Shown: positions 44,103-53,752 of the stretch, piece by piece
How positions within the stretch are numbered: the stretch's first letter is position 1
How the letters are laid out: every line of letters begins with the position of its first letter
From: Eubacteriaceae bacterium
Lineage (GTDB): Bacteria; Bacillota; Clostridia; Lachnospirales; Lachnospiraceae
Reading direction: 5' to 3'
Length of the DNA stretch: 64,000 nt
NCBI GenBank assembly: GCA_910574895.1
Contig: CAJTDQ010000001.1
Coordinates: forward strand, 496,001 to 560,000
The notes under the pieces: model-generated
What the model was told of the DNA's origin: nothing
What the model saw: only the letters and a program-made list of their open reading frames with translations
Databases searched by the model: none
Translations under genes and position numbers: made by a program

Positions 44103-45596
44103 TTATCTTCCATAAATATCACACAAATATCTAAGTTTTTCTATTTCCTCCGGTCCAAACTGTCCCTGTAACATTCTCCAACGCCAATTTGTTCCCATAG
44201 AGGATGGAAGATTCATTCTTCCTATATTTCCAACTTTTAAGACATCCTGCATCTGGAAAATCACCAAATCTGCCACACTGGCATATGCTGTCCTAAAAAT
44301 CTTATCAACCAAATCTTCAATAGAGCCATTTCTACATTCCATATATTCACGAACATATCCTAACTCCCAAGATTGCAGCCCTGTAAAGTATCCCATTAAT
44401 GTATCATTATCATGTGTTCCACCATATGCCACAGTATTCTGCGTCCAGTAATATGGTAAATGATCATTCTTTCTGTTTCCATCAAAGGCAAACTCCAAAA
44501 CTTTCATTCCCGGATATCCTGATTTTTCTAACACCTTTACTACTTCCGGCATCTGAACGCCTAAATCCTCTGCGATAATTTTTTTATCTCCAATGGACTC
44601 ATTCATTACTTGTATTAATTTTAAGCCTGGTCCTTTTTCCCATGCTCCGTTTCTTGCATCTTCATCTTCAGCCGGTATTGCATAATACTTAACCATACCA
44701 ATAAAATGATCAATGCGGATTACATCATATACTCTGGCAGAGTGTTCCATTCGCTTTCTCCACCACGAAAAGTCTTCTGCCTCTAACTTCTTCCAATCAT
44801 ACAAAGGATTTCCCCACCGCTGTCCTGTTTCTGAAAATACATCCGGTGGTACACCGGCTACTTTCGTCGGATTTAATTCCTCATCCAACTGAAAAAATTC
44901 TGTATGCTGCCATACATCAGCCGAATCCATTGCTACGTACAATGGTATGTCTCCAATAATTTCAATTTCCTTATCATTGGCATATTCTTTTAATTGATTC
45001 CATTGTTCATAAAACTTATACTGAACAAATTTGTAAAATTCTATATCATCCTTTAATTCCTCTTTTAATTCTTGTACAGACTCTTCATCTCTGAATTTAA
45101 TTTCACTCTCCCAGTCTGTCCATGAAGTCCCTTCAAACTTGTTTTTACAGGCACTATAAAGACAATAGCCTTCCAGCCAATATTCATTTTCCTTTAAAAA
45201 TGTTTTATATTCGTCTAAATTCTGATGACTGCTGTTTTTAAAAGCGGTCCGCAGTACTTGAAATCTGGAATTATAAATCAATCCATAATCCACATACTGT
45301 TCTTCCATATTCCACATAAAACTATGAACATAATCACTTTCAAGCAGTCCCTCTTCCACTAACTTATCAAGGTCTATAAAATAAGGGTTTCCTGCAAAAG
45401 CGGAAAAGGACGCATATGGACTGTCTCCAAAGCTGGTAGGTCCCAACGGAAGAATCTGCCAGAATTTTTGTCTCGCTGCCACCAGATTATCAACAAAATC
45501 ATATGCACTTTTTCCAAAGCTTCCGATACCATAAGGCGACGGCAAACTGCTGACAGGCATCAATATTCCTGCACTTCTATCAAATCTCTGCTGCAT
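44103..45596 (-). CDS. malQ: 4-alpha-glucanotransferase (amylomaltase)
   Basis: This GH77 enzyme transfers alpha-1,4-glucan segments in maltodextrin and glycogen metabolism. The 497-residue protein shows AGILMPVSSLPSPYGIGSFG at the N terminus. It also has GDIPLYVAMDSADVW, the nucleophile region YDVIRIDHFIGMVKYYAIP, IAEDLGVQMPEV and YGGTHDNDTLMGY. I use the ATG at 45596 because AGGAGG lies seven bases upstream; the frame runs 28 codons further back over the end of the rhomboid-like gene. Confidence 0.95.
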   Translation of the reverse strand: MQQRFDRSAGILMPVSSLPSPYGIGSFGKSAYDFVDNLVAARQKFWQILPLGPTSFGDSPYASFSAFAGNPYFIDLDKLVEEGLLESDYVHSFMWNMEEQYVDYGLIYNSRFQVLRTAFKNSSHQNLDEYKTFLKENEYWLEGYCLYSACKNKFEGTSWTDWESEIKFRDEESVQELKEELKDDIEFYKFVQYKFYEQWNQLKEYANDKEIEIIGDIPLYVAMDSADVWQHTEFFQLDEELNPTKVAGVPPDVFSETGQRWGNPLYDWKKLEAEDFSWWRKRMEHSARVYDVIRIDHFIGMVKYYAIPAEDEDARNGAWEKGPGLKLIQVMNESIGDKKIIAEDLGVQMPEVVKVLEKSGYPGMKVLEFAFDGNRKNDHLPYYWTQNTVAYGGTHDNDTLMGYFTGLQSWELGYVREYMECRNGSIEDLVDKIFRTAYASVADLVIFQMQDVLKVGNIGRMNLPSSMGTNWRWRMLQGQFGPEEIEKLRYLCDIYGR

Positions 45597-45613
45597 TTTC
45601 TGCCTCCTGATTT

Positions 45614-46540
45614 TTAATGATGTTCGTGAGTAAACAGGTGGTCCTGACAATACTCTTTGTTCCCCGAACACTTTGAGCAATATCTGAATGTAAGGTTTGG
45701 ATCATCTATCTCTGTCCTTCCACATATAACACATTTATGTCTTGCTCCATTCTCATATGTCTTTGGTTTTGCCTGTCTCACCGACTGTTTATATTCATGT
45801 CTTCTTTTTGCCTGTTTTGGATTAAACCGGGCACGATTTCTTCCAAAAATAACATAAATCAAGAAATTTAATAATGAAACAAAAATCAATACTGTAACTG
45901 TAATACCTACTATAAAACTTCCTGTTTTAAATGCTTTGATAATATCATATATCAAATATGCTCCATACAAATATCCAAACCACTTAATTCTAATCGGAAC
46001 CAGAAAATACAACATTAATTGCTCTTCCGGATACGTAACAGCGTATGCTAAAAAAATAGACATGTTTATATAATAAGTACTGACAAACAAACCGATAAAC
46101 GTTCCAAAAAACTGTCCCGGACTGACAATTCCGTAACTAAGCATCTGTGTTGTAATTTCATCAGGCATTATGCCCGCACTATATAAAACAAGCATGACAA
46201 CATATAAGACCAATGCTCCTATCACAGTAAATAACAAACCTGAAAACATATATACATTATATCTATATGTTCCCCATGTATGCTCTAACCCTCTTCCTAA
46301 CTGATAATACAAAATCAGCATAATAATAGTAAAAACACCCAATGTCTCTGGCGGCATCAGAATCCATGTAATTATTCTCCACACCTGCCCATGAAAAATC
46401 ATATATGGATCAAACATCAGCAGCTGATACATTTCCGGACTAAGTATCTGTATTGCATAACCAATAATATATGCAATAATCAGATATAATGACAAATTCG
46501 GTATTGCATATCTGCTGAATTTTTTTTCAAATTTTGACAT
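45614..46540 (-). CDS. Rhomboid-like membrane protein lacking the catalytic dyad, C-terminal zinc ribbon
   Basis: This is a 308-residue protein with six predicted membrane helices between about residues 15 and 235, arranged like a rhomboid: HGQVWRIITWILMPP loop, then YYQLGRGLEHTWGTYRYN. The protease serine motif (GxSG) is replaced by GTFIGLFVS, and the catalytic His of the last helix is not visible, so proteolysis is unlikely. The C terminus carries two CxxC pairs (CVICGRT, CSKCSGNKEYC) and a His-rich end, a probable zinc site. I start at the ATG at 46540, preceded by AGGAG. Confidence 0.8.
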   Translation of the reverse strand: MSKFEKKFSRYAIPNLSLYLIIAYIIGYAIQILSPEMYQLLMFDPYMIFHGQVWRIITWILMPPETLGVFTIIMLILYYQLGRGLEHTWGTYRYNVYMFSGLLFTVIGALVLYVVMLVLYSAGIMPDEITTQMLSYGIVSPGQFFGTFIGLFVSTYYINMSIFLAYAVTYPEEQLMLYFLVPIRIKWFGYLYGAYLIYDIIKAFKTGSFIVGITVTVLIFVSLLNFLIYVIFGRNRARFNPKQAKRRHEYKQSVRQAKPKTYENGARHKCVICGRTEIDDPNLTFRYCSKCSGNKEYCQDHLFTHEHH

Positions 46541-46827
46541 ATTTTTATACTCCTGTTTTCCTTTTAGGGTATTATTCCCCATATATAAATAACCATCTTA
46601 CAGTATAATTTCTACACCCTTGTTTGTCAAACTACTTTGTCCTTTAATTACGAAAAAAAATCTTATTAATCTTTCATTTATTATTTCAATATACTTTATA
46701 TAAAGCATCATCTTTTATTGAAATTGTCCTTTCAAGATAGTTGAGTTTTCTTCCTATTTATTATATAATAAATAGTCGTTTTTGATATTTTTTTGTCAAT
46801 TAACATATATATGGGATAGGTAAAGAT

Positions 46828-49800
46828 ATGGATAAAAATAATTATTACAGTTTAGGTATTGATATCGGTTCTACTACCGTAAAAATTGCAATACTTGATA
46901 AAGAAAAAAATATTATTTTTTCAGATTACGAAAGACATTTTGCTAACATACAGGAAACTCTGGTTTCTTTATTAAAAAAAGCACATAGCCGGCTGGGTTC
47001 TATAGAATTGTGTCCTATGATTACCGGTTCCGGTGGTCTTGCACTTTCAGAACATTTAAAAATTCCATTTATTCAGGAAGTTGTTGCTGTTTCCACTGCA
47101 TTAGAGGATTATGCTCCACAGACAGATGTTGCTATTGAACTAGGTGGCGAAGATGCTAAAATTATATATTTTACCAATGGAATTGAACAAAGAATGAATG
47201 GTATCTGTGCCGGAGGTACAGGTTCTTTTATCGACCAGATGGCATCTCTTTTACAGACAGATGCTTCCGGTTTAAATGAATATGCAAAAAACTATCAGGC
47301 AATTTACCCAATTGCAGCGAGATGTGGTGTTTTTGCCAAAACAGATATTCAACCTTTGATTAATGAAGGTGCTACAAAAGAAGATTTAGCGGCTTCTATT
47401 TTTCAGGCTGTGGTCAACCAGACGATTTCCGGTCTTGCCTGTGGCAAACCGATTCGGGGGACCGTTGCATTTTTAGGCGGACCGCTTCATTTCTTACCCG
47501 AGTTGAAAAACGCATTTATCCGAACATTAAAATTAGATGATGAACACATTGTAGCTCCAAAGCATTCTCATTTATTTGCTGCTACCGGCGCTGCTTTAAA
47601 TCATAAATCCAGCGTTCGTGTAAATATTGTAGATTTATACGAACAATTGTCAAAGGGTGTTAAGATGTCTATGGAAATCAAACGTCTTGACCCATTATTC
47701 CACAATCAGGAAGAATATGATAAGTTTCTGACAAGGCATCAAAAATCTGAAGTGAAAAAGAGCGACCTTACATCATACAAAGGAAACTGTTTTCTCGGTA
47801 TCGATTCCGGTTCTACCACTACGAAGGCCGCATTAGTCGCTGAAGATGGTTCTTTACTCTACTCATTTTACAGTGGAAATAACGGAAACCCTCTACAGAC
47901 AATTATCGATGCCGTAAAAGATATTTATAAAAAATTACCAGAGGATGCACATATTGTACGCTCCTGCTCCACAGGATATGGTGAGGCTCTGATTAAAGAA
48001 GCGCTTATGTTAGACGAAGGCGAAGTAGAAACTGTCGCTCACTATTATGCTGCAGCTTTCTTTGAGCCACAGGTTGATTGTATTCTGGACATTGGTGGAC
48101 AGGATATGAAATGTATCAAGATTAAGAACAATTCTGTTGACAGTGTACAGTTAAATGAGGCATGTTCCTCCGGATGCGGCTCTTTTATTGAAACATTTGC
48201 AAAATCTTTAAATTTCTCTGTACAGGATTTTGCAAAAGAAGCATTGTTTGCTTCTAACCCTACAGACTTGGGTACAAGATGTACCGTTTTTATGAATTCA
48301 AATGTAAAGCAGGCACAGAAAGAAGGTGCCAGTGTTGCTGATATTTCTTCCGGTCTTGCTTACTCTGTTATCAAAAATGCCTTATACAAGGTGATTAAAA
48401 TATCTGATGCAAAAGATTTAGGCCGAAAAGTAGTTGTTCAGGGTGGTACATTCTATAATGATGCCGTCCTTAGAAGTCTGGAAAAAGTAGCCGGAATCCA
48501 TGCGGTCAGACCGGATATTGCCGGTATCATGGGTGCTTTTGGTGCTGCTTTAGTTGCAAAAGAAAGGTACCATGGTGAATCCACTACACTGCTTTCCCTG
48601 GAGCAATTAGAAGCATTTTCTTATGAAACTTCCATGACACGGTGTAAAGGCTGTACCAATGCATGTCTTCTTACGATTAATAAATTTTCTGATGGTCGTA
48701 GATTTATCAGTGGAAACAGATGTGAAAAAGGTATTGGCGGGCAGAAAAATAAAGAAAATATTCCAAACCTTTTCGAATATAAATTACAAAGAATGTTTGG
48801 CTATAAACCTTTAGATAAAGATAAAGCCCCTAGGGGTGTGGTTGGTATTCCAAGAGTCCTGAATATGTATGAGAACTTCCCATTCTGGGCTACATTCTTT
48901 AAAGAATTAGGATATCGTGTTGTCCTTTCACCGGAATCTTCCCACAAAATTTATGAGATGGGTATTGAGTCTATCCCGAGTGAATCCGAATGTTACCCTG
49001 CCAAACTCGTTCACGGGCATATCACATGGCTCATTAAAGAAGGCGTCAAATTCATCTTCTACCCTTGCATTCCTTACGAGAGAAACGAAACTCCGGATGC
49101 CAACAACCATTATAATTGTCCGATTGTTACATCCTATGCAGAAAATATTAAAAATAACGTAGAAGAATTAGAAGATTCTTCAATAAAATTTATGAATCCT
49201 TTTATGGCTCTTACAAATGAAGATACCATTACAACACGTCTTGTAGAAGAGTTTTCAAAAGAATTCGGCATAAAAGAAACTGAAATAAAAAATGCTGCTC
49301 ATTTGGCATGGAACGAGCTTTTAGCATCACGTGATGATATGGCACGCAAGGGTGAAGAAACGCTCAAATATATGGAAGAAAACGGTAAACGTGGTATTGT
49401 TCTGGCAGGACGTCCATATCATGTAGACCCTGAAATTAATCATGGTATTCCTGAGATGATTAATTCCTATGGTCTTGCTGTCTTAACCGAGGATTCCATT
49501 TCTCATTTGGCAGAAGTTGAACGTCCATTGATTGTTTCCGACCAGTGGATGTACCATTCACGGCTTTATCGTGCTGCCAATTATGTTAAAACGAGAGATG
49601 ACCTTGACTTAGTACAGTTAAATTCCTTTGGCTGCGGTTTAGATGCCGTTACAACAGACTGTGTCAGTGACATTCTTACAAAATCGGGGAAAATTTATAC
49701 GGTTCTAAAAATTGATGAAGTAAATAATTTGGGTGCTGCAAGAATTCGCATCCGTTCACTGCTCGCCGCAATCAGAGTTCGTTCGGAAAACAAATTTGAA

Positions 49801-51069
49801 CGGTATATTCAGCCTTCTTCTATTAATAAGGTGGAATTCACAAAGCAGATGTATGACGATAAATATACGATTCTGACACCACAAATGAGCCCGATTCATT
49901 TTAAAATGCTGGAATCAGCGCTGAATTCCTGTGGGTATCATTTTGAAATTATGGAAAGTAAAAAATCCTGTGTTGATATGGGACTGAAATATGTAAATAA
50001 TGACGCATGTTATCCTTCCCTGATTGTAGTCGGACAGATTATGGAAGCTTTGCTCTCCGGTAAATACGACTTAAATAAAACAGCAGTAATTATTACTCAG
50101 ACAGGTGGCGGCTGCCGTGCTACAAACTATATTGGTTTTATCAGAAGAGCTTTGGAAAAAGCAGGTATGGGACATATTCCTGTACTCTCACTCTCCCTTC
50201 AGGGATTGGAAAAAAACAGCGGCTTTAAAATCACACCAAAATTTGCCCTAAAAGCAGTTCAGGCTGCAATGTATGGTGACCTTTTTATGAGAGTTGTTTA
50301 TCGAACAAGACCTTACGAAGTAAATGAGGGCGAAACAGATGCTCTTCATAAAAAATGGGAATACAAACTTTGTAAACAATTAGCTGATAAAAAATTTGGT
50401 ATCAGACGTTTCAAACAAAATATGAGAAAAATAGTAGAGGAATTTGATGCAATTCCTGTGAAAAATATTCAAAAACCAAGAGTTGGTATTGTAGGCGAGA
50501 TTTTAGTCAAATTCTCTCCTACTGCTAATAATGATCTGGTTCATCTCTTAGAATCAGAAGGTGCTGAAGCAGTAATGCCTGATTTGGTTGATTTCTTCCT
50601 ATACGGATTCAGGAATGCAGCGTTTAAGCACGAAAATCTTGGATTTGATAAAAAAACGGTCCGTCTCAGCAATCTTGGGATTCGAGGAATAGAATGGATG
50701 CGTAATTCTGCAAAAAAAGCATTAATAAAGAGTAAACATTTTACTCCTACTTCAGATATCTGGGAAATGAGCAAAATGGCTGAAAAAGTAGTTTCTATCG
50801 GCAATCAGACCGGTGAAGGCTGGTTCCTGACCGGAGAGATGCTTCATTTAATTCATGACGGTGTTCCAAACATTGTCTGCACACAGCCATTTGCATGTTT
50901 ACCAAACCACATTGTAGGAAAAGGTGTTATCAAAAAAATACGGGCGATGTATCCGGAAGCTAATATTGTAGCTGTAGACTATGACCCTGGTGCCAGTGAG
51001 GTAAATCAGCTGAATCGTATTAAACTGATGCTGGCTACAGCCAATAAGCGGTTACCAAAAGACAAATAA
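46828..51069 (+). CDS. Giant 2-hydroxyacyl-CoA dehydratase activase-like protein
   Basis: This is a 1413-residue cytoplasmic protein with two tandem BcrAD/BadFG (ASKHA) ATPase domains. The first (about 1-265) has [13 protein letters not shown] and CAGGTGSF. The second (about 320-590) has [22 protein letters not shown] and CSSGCGSF. The Cys in each pair matches the [4Fe-4S] ligand of HgdC-type activases. A Cys cluster [11 protein letters not shown] follows, then a DUF2229 domain ([18 protein letters not shown]) and a C-terminal dehydratase-like region. Relatives are widespread in anaerobes, but I know of no assigned substrate. No dehydratase subunits adjoin it. It is transcribed alone on the plus strand. 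Confidence 0.85.
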   Translation: MDKNNYYSLGIDIGSTTVKIAILDKEKNIIFSDYERHFANIQETLVSLLKKAHSRLGSIELCPMITGSGGLALSEHLKIPFIQEVVAVSTALEDYAPQTDVAIELGGEDAKIIYFTNGIEQRMNGICAGGTGSFIDQMASLLQTDASGLNEYAKNYQAIYPIAARCGVFAKTDIQPLINEGATKEDLAASIFQAVVNQTISGLACGKPIRGTVAFLGGPLHFLPELKNAFIRTLKLDDEHIVAPKHSHLFAATGAALNHKSSVRVNIVDLYEQLSKGVKMSMEIKRLDPLFHNQEEYDKFLTRHQKSEVKKSDLTSYKGNCFLGIDSGSTTTKAALVAEDGSLLYSFYSGNNGNPLQTIIDAVKDIYKKLPEDAHIVRSCSTGYGEALIKEALMLDEGEVETVAHYYAAAFFEPQVDCILDIGGQDMKCIKIKNNSVDSVQLNEACSSGCGSFIETFAKSLNFSVQDFAKEALFASNPTDLGTRCTVFMNSNVKQAQKEGASVADISSGLAYSVIKNALYKVIKISDAKDLGRKVVVQGGTFYNDAVLRSLEKVAGIHAVRPDIAGIMGAFGAALVAKERYHGESTTLLSLEQLEAFSYETSMTRCKGCTNACLLTINKFSDGRRFISGNRCEKGIGGQKNKENIPNLFEYKLQRMFGYKPLDKDKAPRGVVGIPRVLNMYENFPFWATFFKELGYRVVLSPESSHKIYEMGIESIPSESECYPAKLVHGHITWLIKEGVKFIFYPCIPYERNETPDANNHYNCPIVTSYAENIKNNVEELEDSSIKFMNPFMALTNEDTITTRLVEEFSKEFGIKETEIKNAAHLAWNELLASRDDMARKGEETLKYMEENGKRGIVLAGRPYHVDPEINHGIPEMINSYGLAVLTEDSISHLAEVERPLIVSDQWMYHSRLYRAANYVKTRDDLDLVQLNSFGCGLDAVTTDCVSDILTKSGKIYTVLKIDEVNNLGAARIRIRSLLAAIRVRSENKFERYIQPSSINKVEFTKQMYDDKYTILTPQMSPIHFKMLESALNSCGYHFEIMESKKSCVDMGLKYVNNDACYPSLIVVGQIMEALLSGKYDLNKTAVIITQTGGGCRATNYIGFIRRALEKAGMGHIPVLSLSLQGLEKNSGFKITPKFALKAVQAAMYGDLFMRVVYRTRPYEVNEGETDALHKKWEYKLCKQLADKKFGIRRFKQNMRKIVEEFDAIPVKNIQKPRVGIVGEILVKFSPTANNDLVHLLESEGAEAVMPDLVDFFLYGFRNAAFKHENLGFDKKTVRLSNLGIRGIEWMRNSAKKALIKSKHFTPTSDIWEMSKMAEKVVSIGNQTGEGWFLTGEMLHLIHDGVPNIVCTQPFACLPNHIVGKGVIKKIRAMYPEANIVAVDYDPGASEVNQLNRIKLMLATANKRLPKDK

Positions 51070-51095
51070 CAGATAGATTTATATTACTTCTTTTA

Positions 51096-51142
51096 AAAAG
51101 GTATACTGTCAGGAATAAAAATTCCCACACAGTATACCTTTT
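51096..51142. terminator. Bidirectional terminator between the activase and the sulfur locus
   Basis: AAAAGGTATACTGT (51096-51109) pairs with ACAGTATACCTTTT (51129-51142), with a further GGAAT/ATTCC stem in the loop. A/T tracts at both ends suit termination of both convergent units. Confidence 0.88.
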
Positions 51143-51174
51143 CTAATCTTCTTCTCTGACGAAACAAAACTATA

Positions 51175-51966
51175 CTAACCGATATAGACTCCTCTTTTTC
51201 GTAATACTCTCTTTTCAATGAATGAAAAAAATACTTTATCTACAATAATTCCAATAATAACAATAATTATCATAACCAGCATTACCTGATTAATATCTGC
51301 CAGATTTCTTCCAACCATCAAAGTATAACCGAGACCTACCGACGAGGAGATAACCTCTCCTGCCATCAATGCTCTCCATGCAAATGACCAGCCTTGTCTA
51401 AATCCTGATATCAGCATGGGGATTGCCGCCGGTATAATTACTTTATATAACATTTTTATTCCTTTTGCTCCCATTGTACTTGCTGCCTGCACATAAATCT
51501 TGTCTACGTTTCTAACACTACTTTCCACCGACAACGCAATAGACAATGCTGAACCCATGATTATTACAAACAAAATGGAATTTTCTCCCAGACCAAACCA
51601 CAAAATAGCAAAAGGTACCCAGCATATACTTGGTAGTGTTTGTATTCCCATGAGCATAGGTTTTAAATATGTATTAAGATACTTTACATTTAATATAACC
51701 GCTCCAACGATGCATCCGATAATACAGGATATAATATATCCGATTACTCCTCTTCCCAAACTGTATCCTATTGACTCTGCGATTGTCCCATCTTTCCAGA
51801 GTTCAAAAAACCTTTCTATAATTCCCACAATACTTGGAAAAGTATAACTCTCCCATATTGCTAAAACCTCTGTTCCCATCCAAAATACAATCTGCCACAA
51901 AACAAGCAGACCAATGTAAAATAAAATGCTGCCCAGTATTGTCTGTTTTTTTTCTTTTTTATACAT
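51175..51966 (-). CDS. ABC transporter permease, sulfonate/nitrate/taurine type
   Basis: This is a 263-residue inner-membrane permease of the SsuC/TauC/NrtB type with about six membrane helices. The EAA loop for the ATPase is AASTMGAKGIKMLYKVIIPAAIPML (around residues 160-185). AGGAGG precedes the ATG, which overlaps the ATPase stop codon by eight bases. It ends the cysD-to-permease unit. The substrate cannot be fixed from sequence; sulfonates or sulfate esters are favoured by the neighbouring genes. Confidence 0.88.
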   Translation of the reverse strand: MYKKEKKQTILGSILFYIGLLVLWQIVFWMGTEVLAIWESYTFPSIVGIIERFFELWKDGTIAESIGYSLGRGVIGYIISCIIGCIVGAVILNVKYLNTYLKPMLMGIQTLPSICWVPFAILWFGLGENSILFVIIMGSALSIALSVESSVRNVDKIYVQAASTMGAKGIKMLYKVIIPAAIPMLISGFRQGWSFAWRALMAGEVISSSVGLGYTLMVGRNLADINQVMLVMIIIVIIGIIVDKVFFSFIEKRVLRKRGVYIG

Positions 51967-52723
51967 AAACCTTTTCCTCCTCCGAAAAATCTACATCCTT
52001 TTCTATCCATTCCAATATTTCCGAACGATATTCCAAAAATTCAGGGGATTTTATATTTCTTGGTCTTTCCAAGTTTATGTCACAGTATTTTTCAATTTTA
52101 TGACTGTTTCTTGACAAAAATAATACTCTGTCACCAAAAAAAACGGCTTCCTCTACGCTATGTGTTATTAAAATAATTGTTTTATGAGTCTTTTCCCATA
52201 TTTTTTCTACCTGCATTCTCAAATGATTGGTTGTCTGTTTATCTAAAGCTGAAAAAGGTTCGTCCATCAACAACATCTTACTGTTCATAGCTAACGCTCG
52301 TGCAAAAGATACTCTCTGTTTCATTCCTCCTGACAGTTGATGAACTGCATAATCCCTGTACGCTTCCAAATTTACCATTCTTAAATAGTACATGGCTCTT
52401 CTTTCTTTTTCTTGTTTTGATAATCCTGCTATATCCAATCCAAATTTAATATTATCAATCACGGACAGCCACGAAAATAATGCCGATTCCTGAAACATCA
52501 CAGTTCTCTCACTTGATGGAGAAATAACCGGATTACCATCTAATATAATTTCTCCTGATGTTGGTTTCTCCAAACCCGCAATCAATTTCAATAACGTGGA
52601 TTTTCCAGAACCGGAAGCACCAACAATGCATGTAAAACTTCCTTCTTCAATTGTCAGATTAATATTGTTTAATGTATCTGTATCATTGTCATATATTTTT
52701 GATACATTTTTTAATTCTAACAT
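51959..52723 (-). CDS. ABC transporter ATP-binding protein, sulfonate/nitrate/taurine type
   Basis: This is a 254-residue ATPase of the SsuB/TauB type. Walker A GASGSGKSTLLKL is at about residues 36-48, the Q-loop is in VMFQESALFSW, the signature is QLSGGMKQRVSFARAL, and Walker B is MLLMDEPFSALD with the switch His in ITHSVEEA. It powers the adjacent permease. AGGAG precedes the ATG. Confidence 0.94.
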   Translation of the reverse strand: MLELKNVSKIYDNDTDTLNNINLTIEEGSFTCIVGASGSGKSTLLKLIAGLEKPTSGEIILDGNPVISPSSERTVMFQESALFSWLSVIDNIKFGLDIAGLSKQEKERRAMYYLRMVNLEAYRDYAVHQLSGGMKQRVSFARALAMNSKMLLMDEPFSALDKQTTNHLRMQVEKIWEKTHKTIILITHSVEEAVFFGDRVLFLSRNSHKIEKYCDINLERPRNIKSPEFLEYRSEILEWIEKDVDFSEEEKVYV

Positions 52724-52753
52724 ATATGTCTCCTATCTTTTTCTGTCTACTCG

Positions 52754-53752
52754 CTACTTTCTACTATTCATAACACTGTTTATTAATTTATCACTTATAA
52801 TTCCACTGTCCGGCATCTGCTTTATAAAATTGATATCTTTGCATATCCTTGCATATTCAAAAACAGATTTTTCACCAAAATCAGATGAAAAAGAAATACT
52901 CTTCAGAGAATCTGAAATAATATTTTCTTCAATTTTTTTACCCGTATCCTCTTTTAACTGTTGGTTCATTACTTTTGCAGCTTCATCCGGATATTGCACA
53001 ATATACTCTGTTGCCTTAATGTGTGCTTTTAAGAATTTTTTCACCACTTCTTCATGACTATCCATATAATCCTTATTCACAATCACTGTTGTAACCACAT
53101 AATCACCATTATCCGCTATTTCCTTATAGTTTAAAACAGTTTCTGCAACTTGTTTTCCGGTTAATGTACTTCCCCATGGTTCAGGAACAATCGCTGCATC
53201 AATATCTCCATTTTTCATCAGATTAGCTACATCTGCATTATTTGCCTCAACAATATTAACATCTCCTTTATCTGATTTAACCGAAAGCTGGTTCTCCTTT
53301 AATAACTTTAACAGCAATAAATGCTGCGTATTTCCAATTGATGGAACCGATACGCTTTTTCCCTTTAAATCTTTTACAGACTGAATATTCGAGCCTTTTT
53401 TTGCAATCAGAACAGTTCCTCCCTTTGCTGCTCCACTAATAATTACGAAATCTCCCTTAGATTTTATATTCGCAGACACTGCCGGAACCGGTCCGATATA
53501 CCCTATATCAATATCTTTAGAAAACAAAGCCTCAACTAAAGAAGTTCCTGCATCAAAGGAAAACCACTTGACTTTCATATCATTTCCCAACTCTGTTTGA
53601 AGCATATTCTGTGACTGTGACTTCATAACCAATGCCTGTCCATGTGTAATATTGTCAAAGTATGCGACATTCAAAGTATTTTCATCTTTACCACACCCTG
53701 TCACAAATAATACCATCATTAAAATACTAAAAATCCAAATTTTATTTTTCAT
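52754..53752 (-). CDS. ABC transporter substrate-binding lipoprotein, SsuA/TauA type
   Basis: This is a 332-residue solute-binding protein of the NMT1/SsuA superfamily. The signal peptide ends in the lipobox VTGC near residue 19, so it is lipid-anchored outside the membrane. LVEALFSKDIDIGYIGPVPAV and GDIDAAIVPEPWGS are typical of sulfonate, nitrate and taurine binders. I use the ATG at 53752 with AAAGG nine bases upstream; it overlaps the end of the sulfotransferase gene by 11 bases, so the two are translationally coupled. This argues that the imported ligand is a substrate or product of that enzyme. Confidence 0.9.
   Translation of the reverse strand: MKNKIWIFSILMMVLFVTGCGKDENTLNVAYFDNITHGQALVMKSQSQNMLQTELGNDMKVKWFSFDAGTSLVEALFSKDIDIGYIGPVPAVSANIKSKGDFVIISGAAKGGTVLIAKKGSNIQSVKDLKGKSVSVPSIGNTQHLLLLKLLKENQLSVKSDKGDVNIVEANNADVANLMKNGDIDAAIVPEPWGSTLTGKQVAETVLNYKEIADNGDYVVTTVIVNKDYMDSHEEVVKKFLKAHIKATEYIVQYPDEAAKVMNQQLKEDTGKKIEENIISDSLKSISFSSDFGEKSVFEYARICKDINFIKQMPDSGIISDKLINSVMNSRK

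Noticed and set aside
45614-46540. Active rhomboid protease
   Set aside because: The GxSG serine motif and catalytic His are not present, so only a rhomboid-like fold is claimed.
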